Positions 11,835 to 24,870 of a stretch of 64,000 nucleotides of DNA are shown here, in pieces. Below the pieces are notes generated by a model, which had not been told where the DNA came from, searched no databases, and saw only the letters and a list, made by a program, of their open reading frames with translations. Position numbers and translations under genes: made by a program. Position 1 is the first letter of the stretch, and each line of letters begins with the position of its first letter. Source of the stretch: Rhodamnia argentea (Eukaryota; Streptophyta; Magnoliopsida; Myrtales; Myrtaceae); NCBI RefSeq assembly GCF_020921035.1, contig NC_063154.1:24777448-24841447 (forward strand), read 5' to 3'.

Positions 11835-14645
11835 TCTTATCTTGAAGACACGTGGCAACCAGATTGAAAATTTAATGAAGATCCTAATCTGAACTGAGAT
11901 TACGAACCCAATAAGCTTTATTGGGTTCGTAATAAAGCTTATGTGACTACTTTAGTAAGTTAAAGTTATAAGCTTTATTTTATTATTAAGTCTGTGATAA
12001 AATCTTCCGGTTTTAGTTAGTTTGATAACTCTCTAATACTCCTTACCAGTCTGTAATATGCTTACACTGGTCTTGTTAAATGTCTCTATTACTCTTAACG
12101 CGAACTTTGCGAGACAATGTCGTATTTAGATAGTAGGCGGAGTCAAGAGACGAGTTAATTTCCCAATGTTCTAATGCATCCTTTCAGATGTTCTTCTAAG
12201 CTTTTCACCTCTATGTCAGGTGACATTTGAACGACAGTATTACAATCTTGATCCGATAAGATGAACTAGTTAAGGATGTAAAATTTTCACTTGCCAGTTT
12301 AAATGGATCTTATGGATTAGAAAACTTTCCTGAGGCCAGAGAGTCCTAAGACGGAGATTGATAAGAGACTAGCCGAGAGGAAGTGGCTTCGTCTTTGGGA
12401 AAGTATGCCGGTCTCGAATTTCGATTAGTCATGTCGTTAACTCTCGTGAGGGAATGGATCAAGTTGGGGTCCATCAGAAAATCTCCAAAGGCCCAGAATT
12501 ACTGAGCCGAATACCTAGTTTCAACAGGCCGAGAAGGGTCCAATTCGACGTCTTAGCTTCTTTTTCACCTAAACCCAAGTGCTGAAAATCTGCACATTTT
12601 GAACTTCATCGATGGACCCGGGAACAATCACTTATCCCTCCATGTCCAACAAGGGCGTCATTGCATGCGGTATCTAGTAAGATTCGACGCACAATCATAA
12701 TGAAATAGAGCATGAAAGCGAGAAAGAAAAATTTAGACACATGGTCTATTATGGTTCATCCTTAAACTATGCTTACATCCAGCAGAAGGTTCCACTATAA
12801 TTAGCACCTCTTATCTCTTTCTTTCTGTTACATTATTCAATTACAAGCAAAAAAGTGTGTGTGTGTGTGTACACACCCTATGCTTTCCTGTCTATGAGAA
12901 TTATTAAGCATGCCTCGACAATGGATGTCATTTCACCTAAATTTGCATAACATTTTTGCTCGTCTTTGCAAACAATCATACAAAATCTAGCAAAGATACC
13001 CTTAATTCGGAGAATCATCTGTAATTCAGGATTTAGCGCGAAACTGGACTGAGTCTTTAACCTTGTAGTCTAAAACCATTTGAAAAGTTTTGACATAGTC
13101 TTTCTCTTACCCTTCAGGCTGCAGATCTTTATCTTTGGGAGCTGAGGTAAAACGGAAGTGAGTTTTGCCGGTTTCTTTTGCTCCTCGGAGCACATCGCAC
13201 GACCTTGACTATGTCCATTGGGCCAAAGAAGGTAAAGGTTGAAGCCGACCCAACCAAGCCATTCTAGGAATCCTTCCTACAGGAAACAGATCCAACATAT
13301 CTGTCTTCTTTGTTAGGTCTGAAACATATGATCATAGGCAGCTTTCAAATTTCATGACCACTTATCAGATGACCGAAATGCGATCATCTCATGTATGTAC
13401 CGCAATAAAGAGAACGTTATATATATCATTATGGACAAAAATTCAATTTCTCCAGGCGATTACCTATCGAATCTCCTACTTATATATTCTCATCTTCGGC
13501 ATTTATATCCTAATTCTTCGGCTTAAAAATCAGCCAAATCCATTTCGAACCGGGCATGTACGTAGAGCGGGTTATTAAAAAGGTTGTACATCGAAAAGTA
13601 AAACCTTACGGTCAAAGACTCGGCTTTCGCTATGTTCCAAAACAACCATTCCAAAACTTCGTAACTGAACAATGAACTAAAGTTGTGATGCTTTGGGATT
13701 CTTTAAAATTGATAAGAGATGCGTTGGAAAAACCTTCCCAGATCGAAGAGCAATAATGGGAAATTTTCAACATCGCCATTGGTGAATTGAGTCGATATAC
13801 TTCGAGTTCGAGAGGATTCTTCTGCTTCTGAATAGTGAAGTGTAGTTTGATAAGATTTGATACCTCGAAGCAACAATGGGTGTTCGTTTTCTTGAGAGAT
13901 AATCTCCGTTAAATGCTGTTCGAGTTAAAATGATTGCTTTACTCACAGAGAAGAAGCCTGTTCTCTCTTCAGTTGATCTGGATTCCTCATGCAGATTGAC
14001 GAGAATTTGTCTCCATTGATGACTTCTTGCAACATTCTTTGATATGTTCAATCTACAGCTTGAGACACTCGATAGTACTTAGCCAGTTTTAGTATTTTCC
14101 TTGGTGGGTTATGGGAATACAGTGGAGTCATTCCCTCCCACGTTGTTGAAGTTTTGAGGCTAATCGAAGTTACTTAGTTATAAAAAAAAAAATGCTTGTC
14201 GTTTGTAAGCATAGGTTGACGGTTGAATTGTGCAGGAATATTAGTAAATGAGGTCCTCCAAAGAAATTAATAAAAGATAATGTCCCAAAATATAGTCTAA
14301 AGCTTTCCAAACGTCTATAAGAAGTTTCACAGGGCAAAATGAATCTTTTCTGGCAATTCTTTATCTTTTGGGTTTCGCATGACTTTTTGAGTGTAATGAA
14401 AATCAAGCTATTAGAAAACACATCTCTCCCGGTAGGTTTAGGGCAAAATGTCGAAAAGATAAAGAATTGTCAAATCTTTCCCAAGAAAGATTCCTTTGCG
14501 ATGTTTTGCAGGATTTCTTATACTCGGATGCAAAGTATAAGGATCTTACAACTGCTAGGTGCAAAGTGTAAGTTTTTTTATTTAAAAAAAAATATATCAT
14601 GGCTTAAAGTGTGAACTCTTGCAAATAGAAGGTGAAAGCTAAATC
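11835..14645. other. Intergenic, repeat-derived, no gene recognised
   Basis: Only short open frames occur here and none resembles a known protein. A short GT run lies at about 12854-12870. The sequence may be the decayed outer part of the neighbouring pararetrovirus-like remnant, but I could not confirm this. Confidence 0.4.
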
Positions 14646-14649
14646 CTAA

Positions 14650-14792
14650 GGTGTATTTGTTTCGGGAAAAATTCATGATAAAGGAAAACATCTTCTGGAA
14701 GTAGTTTTCTGTCAACCAATCATTCTCAACCAACAAAACGCGTGAAAGTCTAAAAACTAATCCGCGGAAAATTCTTTTGTTGGAACAAACGC
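14650..14792. mobile_element. 143-bp MITE, PIF/Harbinger-like
   Basis: The left end (GGTGTATTTGTTTC) and the inverse of the right end (GCGTTTGTTCC) resemble each other. TAA lies on both sides (14647-14649 and 14793-14795), which fits the 3-bp target duplication of PIF/Harbinger elements. No coding capacity. Confidence 0.5.
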
Positions 14793-15275
14793 TAAGAGAA
14801 CAAAAAAAAAAAAAAAGAACAACGGCTTTGATAATTAGGTGTTGAACTTGATTTCCATTTATGGAAGGCATTAATTAGCGTTGTGTTATGGAAACGAATA
14901 ATCTTCTCTTCATTCTAATTCACGGACTGCCTCTGAGATACTATTTTCAAAATATAAATGAATTCTTTGGTAATGTCAAAAGAAGAAACAAACATGCAAA
15001 TAAAAGCAACTTATATGCATGCTTTTCCTACTTTTTTTTTTTCTCTTTTTCTTCTTCCTTTTCTTTCTGTCATAGGAGCTTCAATCATTCATTAGGAGTG
15101 ATGGGAGTGCAAAGCTAAGCAAAGATACCAGCCGATTGTGTGAAAGCAAAGGGAAGTTATTCTCTTTTTGATATGTGTTTCACTCACTTTGAATCTCGCG
15201 GTTGTCGGAGGGTTTTTTTGGCTTAGAAAAGTGGAGGGAATGTTCCCAAGGACTTCTGGTCTATTGCTCTTCTCT

Positions 15276-15529
15276 TGATCTTGAATATTTTTGCATAAAG
15301 TTTAATTCAGAAAAAGGAAAAATACTAATTGAGTCCATTTGGATAGACTGAATAGACACAAATGCAAATAGTTTAAGACTCAGTTGATCAAAAAAGAAAG
15401 ATTTAAGGCTGAATTGACACAATTACAATAAATTTAAAAAAAAATGTAGTGATTTTTCCTTTCCAAAGACCGATCCTCGATCTTGAATATTTCCACATAA
15501 AGTTTAATTCAGAAAAGAAAATAAGAATA
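15276..15529. repeat. Pair of direct repeats about 200 bp apart
   Basis: Around 15279-15325 and 15482-15529 the same segment occurs twice (cttgaatattt, then cataaagtttaattcagaaaa) with a few changes. This suggests a local tandem duplication or the two ends of a decayed element. Confidence 0.6.
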
Positions 15530-16358
15530 ATATTACGAAAAAAAAACAGAGATGCAATTGAAATGGCGGAGGGGGGAAAAGTGCATAAAGAGACCCCTGC
15601 ATTAGATTCTCCTAACGAGGGAAAGGACCTCAAAGCAACGGGACAGAAAGCGCAGAGCCGACAAGACCACCCTTACGTCCAAATCATTCGCGATTGCGTG
15701 ATTCCAAAAGCAAAACTCCATCTTCCATCTTATTTATTATTGAATTGTCCCAAGATAAGGAACGAGCCTTCTCTTACATAACCACGTCTCCTTGTTTGCG
15801 AGGATGCTTTCTTTGCGGGATGAATTTTCTCGTGAGCGATCCGGTGAGTTTCACGTGATATCTACGTATTCAATGACCGAACTCACCCAATTTAATGTGA
15901 CCATATGCGTAAACAAATGGTATAATTTCTTTAGTGGGTGCTACTCAATCAAACCATATCTACCAACTCGAGCTATCTAACTCTATTTAGGATTGTAAAA
16001 TGTTACGTGAAGTTGGATGCGCAATCGGTTGTTCTCCTTTGTGTGCAAAGACAAATGGAACATGATAAAATGAAAAGCTTATAAACAGGTGAATTTTGTG
16101 TTAAATTAGAGTGCACAACCATTTATTTTTAGAAGTTTTAACTTATGAAGCATTTTATGTTCATGACGATATTTTGAAGTTTAGATACTATCACATGGGA
16201 AACTGATCTATAAACTACTTAGAATTTACCATCCGCACGCTTATACGAAATCGATTTTGATACAAATATACAAAAAAGAATTGTTGTTTGTGTCAATTTC
16301 TTTTACCACTATCAATGTATCTAGTAATCAATTGGTGGAACATAGGAATAAAATCATG

Positions 16359-16393
<35 letters not shown>

Positions 16394-19300
16394 AGAGAGG
16401 TGGATGACTGCAAGCGCAAGGGAAGATCTTTGTTTTGGTTTGGGCCAAAAGGGCAAAAGGGCGAAAAAGGGAGACATTGGGAAGGAAGTGTATGTACCAA
16501 GTTAGGAAGAATTATGATGAGAAATGTGCATTGGTGGAGAGGTCACAGATGATTGCCATTAGCTTTCCTTTTTTTTTTCTTTTTTCTTTTTTCTTTTTAT
16601 GTTGTTGCAGAAGAGCACATTGTTCTTGAGTAGTTGCAAAACAAAGGCTCTCAAAGTCACTTCACCCTAACTGGAAAATAGAAATGATTGTGCCTTGTCA
16701 AATGATGATGATGACTAACATGCACATCCGAGCACCCAACCCTAGAAAAAGCAAAAGGCTTTGAGGGTCCTTCTGCAAGGCTAATGCACAAATCACAGCC
16801 GCCCCTCCATTGTCCCTTTTTGTTAGCAGAAATTGGAAATGATTGGCACTCAAAGCTTAAGGGGGAAGTGGTTGGGATTTCCCAAATCTAGGAAAGAGGT
16901 TTTGCTATGGTAAAGATTGTTATCCCAAAAGCAAGAACACCATTTGACTAATGATAAATTGCTTTAAAAAAAAAAAAAAAGGCTCATTCCCTTAGGTTGG
17001 AGAATAATGAATGGTCTTTATCACCAAACCCTAGAATCATAATCATCTTTGGGCGTGCTCCCTTTGTTCCTTTTAGGGGGCACATAGTTCTCACGGATGT
17101 TGCTCACCCCTCCCCGCGTCTCAAAATATCATCTTCATTATTCCATGCAAACCACATAACAACACTTCCACCACAAGACTACAATATGTGTTGATATATT
17201 AACCCACGTCACTTGACAATATGTAATGTATGCCTTTTATATTCACATATTTTTCTTTCGTAAATTAGCTTAAATTATTTGGTTAACCATTCTAATATGG
17301 TATAAGAGTTAAATATAACCTCTTTTCACTTATGTTCGTTCGCCTTTTATTAATTTAAGTTTTTGAATTGAAATTTTTAACGGTTTACGCGAAATATGTA
17401 GTATTTGCGGATGCAGCTTAGCTGAGGAAATATTACATGTATATATCTGTATATACATGAATGATGATTGGTGGGACTGAAGTTGTTGTGGGCGTGTGTG
17501 TTTTGTCAGGAAAACATAAAATCATGGAAATTAAATGTTACAGGTTGTCTTGGAGTTTGCGATCAGCATTTATTTGGGGGACCCTTTGTGTCATGTAAAA
17601 TAGAGGAACAGCGGGCTACAAAAAACAGTAACATATCTGATTTTAAAACATGATTGTGATGTGACGGATCTCCATCAGCGATTCAAAACAAGTGGTTTAC
17701 GAAATCGGCACCAATTGCGATTTTTTTTTTTCAGTTGGCATTGGTTTTTGCTCTTTTTTTTTTGGAATCTGAAAAGGTGCTTCATAAAATCGGACACTGT
17801 GGTTCAATTTCTATAATCTTTTTCATTAGACATCCTCGAAGACCTTCTGACTTTATGTTATTTGTAAAACGATATCTCGAGTTTCGAAACTTATCCAATA
17901 TATTCGTAAGCAATCTTTCTATGAAATGGAGTCTCTATTAGTTTTGCGAACTAGGACTAATGTGGTAATCCATTAGTCATGTATCTTGAAAAATGTATTA
18001 GAAAATTAATATAAAAAAAAGCCCGAAAATAAGGGAAAAATAGAATGAAAATGAAATCAAAGAGAGCGGGAAGATTAGCCCGTAATGACTATCTAGCAAT
18101 CCTAGCCTCGGTTCGTTGATAGTCGGTGCCTTTCGCAAACTAACACAACGGATATGTAGCCCTTTGCTAGCCACCACGAGATCAAGCAACCCTCAAAGGA
18201 CAACAATGCAGGTGGACACGATGCAAGCCTTAATTCGTCGTGTCAACTTCCACGTTAGTGTTTCAACGATGCTTGTACCGGCCAAAATTATAGAGACATT
18301 TATGGTAACAAATGAATGGTATGTCACGGATAAATTTCAATCTTGTGAGTATTATCATTATTTCTTTATGCGAAAGTTATACACAGTTGAGAAGCTTTAT
18401 GATATCTGACAAAAAAAAAAAAAGAGGGGGGGGCTTTAAGATATTTGGCCTTTTTATTTAAACTGGGGTTTTTTTTTTTTTGGCCTTTACAATTTTCTTT
18501 CTGACTCTCTAAGGCTGCTGCTTCGTATGACATTCACGCCTTGATCAAATCAAACAGAAATTGGGGCACAGAATACGTTGCTATGTCTTACCCACAAACC
18601 ATGAAAGAGCTTTCCAAAAATGAGCTGTTTTTTTTTTCCTTAAACTTGTTTTTTTTTTTTTTTGTATTATCTGAAGTACATTTCAGTGAACTTTCATTAC
18701 ATTTGGGAAACATATGCATGGATAATGATTTTATACAAACACGGTACAAAACCATAAGTTATTTTCGACTTTGGTGGACAAAATGAAAGTTCTTTATAAG
18801 TTCATTGCTTAATTTGGCATATCATTCCTCGATCCTTTGTACTAAAAATGAGAACATATCTCGAATTGAAAGTTAATTCATAATCAAAACAGGCACCTGA
18901 GCAACCAATTCGAACAAATTTCATGATTTCGGGTGTACAACTATTCTATCATTATAGTCAATGCTTTGAAAATGTTGAACTGTTGAGTACATATAAAGCA
19001 TGCTTCACAAGCGCATCGAGACAATCTTTTTAAGTATATACTGTGATCGGCTGCATAGAAAACCTAATCACCACAATGATCTCAACTTTGTTGGGATCGA
19101 CTAGAGCCACTTAGTACAAGGAACAATAGTCAAAAAAGGAAGAGAGAAATTGAAATTAGATGGGAAACTCGAAAAGGGCTACGAGGGAAAAAAGCAGAAA
19201 AAGGGGAAAAGGTGAAGTATTCTCAAGACGAGAATTACTAGAAGAAGAGACAAACGGAGATAGCAACAAAACCCTAAAGATGGGATAAAGTCGCCGTAAG

Positions 19301-19693
19301 CGTGGTGGTGAGAGTTGTGGAATAAAGTGTGGGGGGAAATCGATAATAGCGAATAAAGCAATCTCTGGGTGATAAAATTCCATAAAAGAGGTATCTTCTC
19401 ATATAAAACCCTCCTCTCTCTCTCTCTCTCTCCTTTGATTTCTTGTTTTTTTCCCCCTACTTTCAAAGGAATATGAAATCTTAAAAAGAATCCCATTGTG
19501 GGTGAGTCACCTTATTTCAAATGTCAATGTATATATATATATCGTAAATAATCACACCTTTTTATTTAAAGCAACAAAAACATTCTTATGCTATCAATAA
19601 ATGAAGTAATACTAAACAATGTTACTTTACTATAACCATGTTTCTCTCTCCTCTCCCCCCTTCCCCTCTTTTATACTTGTTATTGTTTTTTTA
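15530..19693. other. Intergenic, AT-rich, no gene recognised
   Basis: Contains a (CT)15 microsatellite at 16361-16390 and several poly-T/poly-A runs (for example near 16570, 16965, 17725, 18465 and 18650). Another CT run lies near 19413-19432. The open frames here are short and look random. Confidence 0.5.
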
Positions 19694-19830
19694 GGGATGA
19701 GGGCATTGGAAGTCTCAAAACTTGTCACGAAAGTTCAATTGAGTCTTAAAACTTTTAAAAAGTGCAACTAAGTCTTAAAACTTATCACAAAAATGCAATC
19801 AAATCCTCATATTTTTGATACACTTATCCC
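19694..19830. mobile_element. Short copy of the foldback repeat family seen at 36885
   Basis: Begins GGGATGAGGGCATTGGAAGTC and ends CACTTATCCC. In between are repeated 'cttaaaactt...caa(c/t)t' units about 37 bp long. The ends and units match the larger foldback element at 36885-37260, but this copy lacks most of the second arm. Confidence 0.5.
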
Positions 19831-20791
19831 TTTTTATTACGATTTCTTTTTCTTTTCTTATTATTCTCTTCGTCCTATTGTTTTACTTTCTATCAAATAA
19901 TGAGAGAATTTTCTTTTACCTTCATCCAAATATTTGGTTATGATATTTTCTTTATTTTTCTTATACTAGGTGAACTAGGTATAAAATCGTGCCTTTGGCA
20001 AGATATGAGCAATAGCAAACATAATCATTTTAATTAAATTGATGATGGCGCTAAAGTGTGTTTCATTCAAATAGTATTCAAGGAAAAAAAAAGGATGAAG
20101 GCCCCAATTTTTGTATAATGCAATGTGTTTATAAATCATAATCACATACGAATTTTTCTTAAATATACTTCACATGATCCTGAGTCATATATTATATCAA
20201 GCACGTATTCATTATAACATTTTCATAATGAAGACATGGCTTTTTGCACGATATTATTATGGACAAATTTCATTAATTTCTGGTTGAGATTGAGTATGTG
20301 TATGTTAGAAATTACAACACATAGATTAAATCATGAATATGGTTAGTATATCAAATTATTTAACTCCACATTTAGATCCAATGGACCAATTGCTTATAGA
20401 AGATGATAAATTGGCATAAGCCAACCATCTTAATTTTTATGTGCGTACAATGCAATACTGTAGTTAAATAAGATAAAGGAGAAGAAAAAGTCGTGTTGAT
20501 CAAATTATCAAAGTTTTACTAGAAAAAAAAGTATCTTGTCGACCGGTGATAGTACGTCGGGGTGCTACATGATATATTATCATAAAAAAAATTTCATTAC
20601 AGAATCAAATTAGTAAACTAACATAGTGTCATTATTCCTAGATAACAAAATAGAATGTGATGTGTGGACCACATTTTATTTTCTCCCTATTCAGGAAATG
20701 CATAAATGTTAAAAGAAATGAATACTCCTGCCATGGTGGTACATGCCACATGTATTTCCCTAATAAGTCATTTACGAAAGTGGAGAGAAAC

Positions 20792-21533
20792 TTACCAAAA
20801 AAATTATAAACCCACTGCACTTTTGTCAATTCAGTCTTTAACATTATTATTATGCCAATTGAGTCCTAAATATTTTCACGTTTTATTAATTGAGTCAATC
20901 CAGCCAATTTTAGTTGAAAATTGCTAACATGGATCTTGACCGTTCTATCTGACACGGCCCGCGCCAACGTGTATATTTTTTAATAGTCTTCTAATATTTT
21001 TGAACGGTTGTGGTTTTTTTCCTGTTTCCTTACTTTTTTTCTTTTTATGTTTTTGAGGGAGGGCCGCTGAGGGCTTCCCAACCCTCATTGTGGCTAGGCA
21101 CCCTCGCCCGGACTCGGCGAGGGCCGTGACGCCCTCGCCTAGGCCCGGGAGGGTTGCCAATCCCTCAACTAACCCAAATCTAGCGAGGGCTTGCTCTTGC
21201 TTTGGCCAGGTAAGTCATCATGGCCCTCGCCAAATCTGAGTGAGGGCCACCGAGCCCTCGCTGGCCCTTACTTAGAAACCCAAATAAAAAAGAAGGAAAA
21301 AGGAAAAAAATCACAAAAAATTCTAAAATACTAAAATATTATTAAAAAATATCCACGTCGAGACCGATTATATCACGTAAGACAATGGACATTCACATTA
21401 GCGATTTTCGATCAAAATTGACCGGATGGATTCAATTGATAAAATGTGAAAATATTTAGGACTGAATTGAAAAAAGTGAAATAAGTCCTATTCCTAAGAC
21501 CCCAAAATAGCATTTAAGGATTTTTTTTGGTAA
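20792..21533. mobile_element. Inverted-repeat element with GC-rich core
   Basis: The first and last 150-170 bp are imperfect inverted copies. The left end is TTACCAAAAAAATTAT and the inverse of the right end is TTACCAAAAAAAATCC. Inside both are cttttgtcaattcagtc-type and aatattttcac-type words. The central part (about 21055-21270) is GC-rich with many 'gagggc/gccctc' words and no gene. A related AT-rich element lies at 27087-27566. Confidence 0.6.
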
Positions 21534-21804
21534 TTTTCTGCAGAAGGTGGAAGAAGTTGTGTTAAATATAATAAATTAAACTGAAAGTAAGATGGCTGGT
21601 TCATGCCTCATAGTTTTACACATACCAAAGACAAATGTGTGTGTACATTTATATGGAAATTGCATAATTCACATGAAGAGCATGCAGTTGCACACTCAGT
21701 CACTTGATTATGGCACCAGAATTGAATGCGAGAAGAGAATCACTGTGTGTATGTGTGTGCAAGAGAGTTATTTGAACGAGTGAGTCCAGGACCTTCTTCT
21801 TCTT

Positions 21805-21991
21805 CTCTCTCTCTCTCTCTCTCTCTCTCTGACACACACTGGTGCAACCCTGGCGTAAAACTTGGATGCCTGATAGTGCAAGCAAAGCAAACAGTGCACA
21901 CCACCTCCTTTTCTTTCTTTTTATTTTTGGCTTTTATCAACCCTATTAACTCGTTTCTATTCCCTCTCTGTCTGCAAAAGATTTGTGCTTT

Positions 21992-22034
<43 letters not shown>
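21805..22034. repeat. CT/TC microsatellites upstream of the ZF-HD gene
   Basis: (CT)13 lies at about 21805-21830 and (TC)20 at 21995-22034. Pyrimidine-rich tracts like these are common around plant transcription starts. Confidence 0.9.
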
Positions 22035-22040
<6 letters not shown>

Positions 22041-22072
22041 TGCTTTTTTACCCTCTCTCTCCTCACCACCCC

Positions 22073-22834
22073 CTCTATAAGCTCACTCCTAAGCCTGCTT
22101 CACTAGCAAACTCTCTCTCTCGCGCTCTGTGCTAAACTGGGTCATCCTCAGCCTAGGAAGCTGTTTGTGCTCAGAAGTCACAAATGATGCTCGTGTGAGT
22201 TTTAGTCATCATAATGGTCTTGGTTTCATGCCATTCTGTGCTGAGCATCCCCCTTTGTCTGCTGCTGCCCTAATAATACGCACCAGGCACTATCTACCAG
22301 CTAGTCTTCTTCTTCTTCTTCTTCTTCTTCTTCCCTTCTGTAATGGGTTTTTGTTTCTTTCAGAATAAACTTTAGATGGTTGGTGAAGTGTGAGCGCTGA
22401 TCCCCACTGCTCTGCTTGGTTTTGGGAAGCGGGAAGAAGATATTTGTTAGGAGTGAGAGAGAGAGAGGGCTTGGTTGTGTCCCACCTGTTTAGCACTAGT
22501 TAATTTGACTAATTATCTTCTTCTTCTTCTTCTTCTTCTTCCCACGCGCATGCCCTTCCCATGTTGACCTTCTGTGTTCTGAAACGATGAACTAGGGTTT
22601 TGTTTTTGTTTAGTCCTTTTAAAGTGCAAGATTTTCTAGAAGTCTTGCGAGAAAGCAGAACCCTTTTTGGGCTTAATCATTGTTAAAACCTCTTCCGTCT
22701 TTCTTCTCCTGTGTTTTGCTTGCTTGCCCCTTTTTGTCTCCAGACAAACGAACCGAGACCCCATTAATAAAAAAGCCATAATTATAGCATAGGCTCACGC
22801 TAGCTAGAGAGAGAGATATAGAGAGAGAGAACTT
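22073..22834 (+). promoter_or_regulatory. Putative core promoter and 5' UTR of the ZF-HD gene
   Basis: CTATAAG at about 22075 could be the TATA box, followed by a CT-rich leader. Two CTT-repeat tracts lie at 22305-22333 and 22516-22540. The leader would be about 730 bases, long enough to hold a 5' UTR intron, which I cannot define. The transcription start is inferred only. Confidence 0.4.
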
Positions 22835-23842
22835 ATGGAGCTTCCAAGTCAAGATGGGGATATCCCAATCCCCATAAACAGCAGCTTTGGTGGGGGTCAT
22901 GGAGGCCACTTGATTCATCAACCACAACAGCACGACCCTTCTTCTGCAATCCCATCACACAACAACCACATCAACCTCCCTCGCATACCCACCAATGCCC
23001 CTCCTCCTCCACAACCACCGCCACCGCCACCGCCACCTCCTCTGGAGGAGCCTCAGCCTCAGCCTCAGCACCAGCAGCATGTGATGCCCTACAAGAAGGT
23101 GGTGGTCAAGTACAAAGAGTGCCTCAAGAACCATGCAGCCTCCATGGGAGGGACTGCCATGGACGGGTGCGGCGAGTTCATGCCCAGCGGAGAGGAAGGC
23201 ACCATCGAAGCCCTCACCTGCTCAGCCTGCAACTGCCACAGGAACTTCCACAGGAAAGAAGTTGAGGGTGGTGGTGGTGATGATCATGACCCTCAATGGT
23301 ACAACCAGACCGCACCGCACAACCTGATGAGCAAGCCTGGGAGGAAATTTATCATGGGCCATCAGATCCACCCCAAGAATGTCAATGTGCTGGGGGGTCA
23401 TGAGCCTCCTCCTCCTCCTCATCATCATCATGGGTTAGTCTACCCTACAGCTGCAGGCACTCTCATCTCCTCAAGAACACCTCCACCACTCCACCACCAG
23501 ATGATCATCCCTTACAGCATTGGAGCCCACTCCCACTCGGGCCCCTCCGAGTCCGATGAGCACGAGGGCGGCGGCGGGGCAGCAGCAATTCGGGCGCCCC
23601 ACCACCAGGCGGTAAAGAAGAGGTTCAGGACAAAGTTCACACAGGAGCAGAAGGAGAAGATGTTCAACTTTGCGGAGAAGGTGGGTTGGAAGATCCAGAA
23701 GCAGGAGGAGTCCGTGGTTCAGCAGTTCTGTCAAGAGGTTGGAGTGAAGAGGAGAGTGCTCAAGGTGTGGATGCACAACAACAAGCACAACCTTGCCAAG
23801 AAGAACCCCTCCAACAATAACACGCCCAGTTCATTAAATTAA
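22835..23842 (+). CDS. ZF-HD homeodomain transcription factor (ZHD family)
   Basis: A plant-specific nuclear DNA-binding protein of 335 residues encoded by one exon, as usual for the family. The N-terminus ([20 protein letters not shown]) resembles the ZHD3/ZHD4 branch. Residues 59-69 are almost all proline, and Gln/His runs follow. The ZF-HD zinc-finger dimerisation domain covers about 92-143 ([34 protein letters not shown]), with its Cys and His ligands present. A His/Pro-rich linker follows. The C-terminal homeodomain covers 261-323 ([23 protein letters not shown]), with the family's WMHNNK recognition helix. Both domains are intact, so the protein should dimerise and bind DNA. MINI ZINC FINGER proteins are excluded by the homeodomain. 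The exact paralogue is not assigned. Confidence 0.96.
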   Translation: MELPSQDGDIPIPINSSFGGGHGGHLIHQPQQHDPSSAIPSHNNHINLPRIPTNAPPPPQPPPPPPPPPLEEPQPQPQHQQHVMPYKKVVVKYKECLKNHAASMGGTAMDGCGEFMPSGEEGTIEALTCSACNCHRNFHRKEVEGGGGDDHDPQWYNQTAPHNLMSKPGRKFIMGHQIHPKNVNVLGGHEPPPPPHHHHGLVYPTAAGTLISSRTPPPLHHQMIIPYSIGAHSHSGPSESDEHEGGGGAAAIRAPHHQAVKKRFRTKFTQEQKEKMFNFAEKVGWKIQKQEESVVQQFCQEVGVKRRVLKVWMHNNKHNLAKKNPSNNNTPSSLN

Positions 23843-24870
23843 ATTAGTCAGAACTATATGGATTTGCATATACATATGTGGGTTTATGATAATGTTCAGT
23901 TTGGTGTTACCTTTATGTTTTGAAGTGAGCCAGATTTCTTTGTGTCAGCTAAGAGTCAGAAATGATCAGCATTACTGTTTTTCCATTTTAGAGAGAGTTT
24001 GTCTTAATCAATCCCCCAGGATCTGAAGATATATTTGTGTAGCTTTACTAATTATATTGTCATTGTCCTGCCTTAATCATAAGATGTGGAGTTTTTTTGC
24101 TTATTCATACTGATTGCAAGCTATTCTTATTGAAGCTAAGTAATGTGAACGTACGAGAAGATGATGGTGATGATGATTACATGCTGGACATTGATGCTTT
24201 TCAATCTTTATGCTCCTCAAATCATCGCATGTCCTTAGAAACAGATGATCCGATGATGTCTGCTATAATATCTGAAGAACAAATGAAAGCACTAATCATG
24301 TGGTGATGCACTATGTTAAGTTCATACTGGCATTAAATAGTTCTTGTCAAATATTAGTAATTAGTATTCTTATTTTGTCCGCCAAGGAGAAGAGAAAAAA
24401 AAGTTTCTACAACCACATTTTCATGAAATCCTATGAGATTTGTTGGATCATTGTCAATTATTTTAAAACCTTTAATATATTGGATCCCGCTAACTGAACA
24501 GTGTGACGGTATAAAGGTGAAATGTTAGACATAAGATCGGAGGTGGGCAGTTGAGATTGCATCGTTATATTATTACATTGTCAGCTTCTCAAACTCTTAA
24601 TATTTAAGTACTCTATCTTAGTCTGGTCTTTTTGCCTAACAAATGCCTAGAAAGATTCGAAGATCTCATGCTATGATATAATGTTAAATTTGTGAGATTA
24701 TCGCCAACTGTTTTAAAAGTTTAAATTATTAAATGAATGTAGTTTAATATTTATATATTTTACTGAAACCTACGTTTGAAAGTGTGACATTCTATGTAAA
24801 AGGAATTATACGTTGTTCGGATACGTGATAGAAGTTCAAAATCTGATTATGGGCTGATCTTTCAGGCGAA
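23843..24870. other. ZF-HD 3' flank, no gene recognised
   Basis: AT-rich sequence that should hold the 3' UTR. A 70-codon open frame at 24097-24306 has no recognisable domain and is probably chance. Confidence 0.5.

Noticed and set aside
21726..22106. 126-codon open frame rich in Ser-Leu
   Set aside because: It is the translation of CT microsatellites and has no other content.
22897..23788. Other-frame and minus-strand open frames over the ZF-HD gene
   Set aside because: Shadows of the 335-codon gene, with no recognisable domains.
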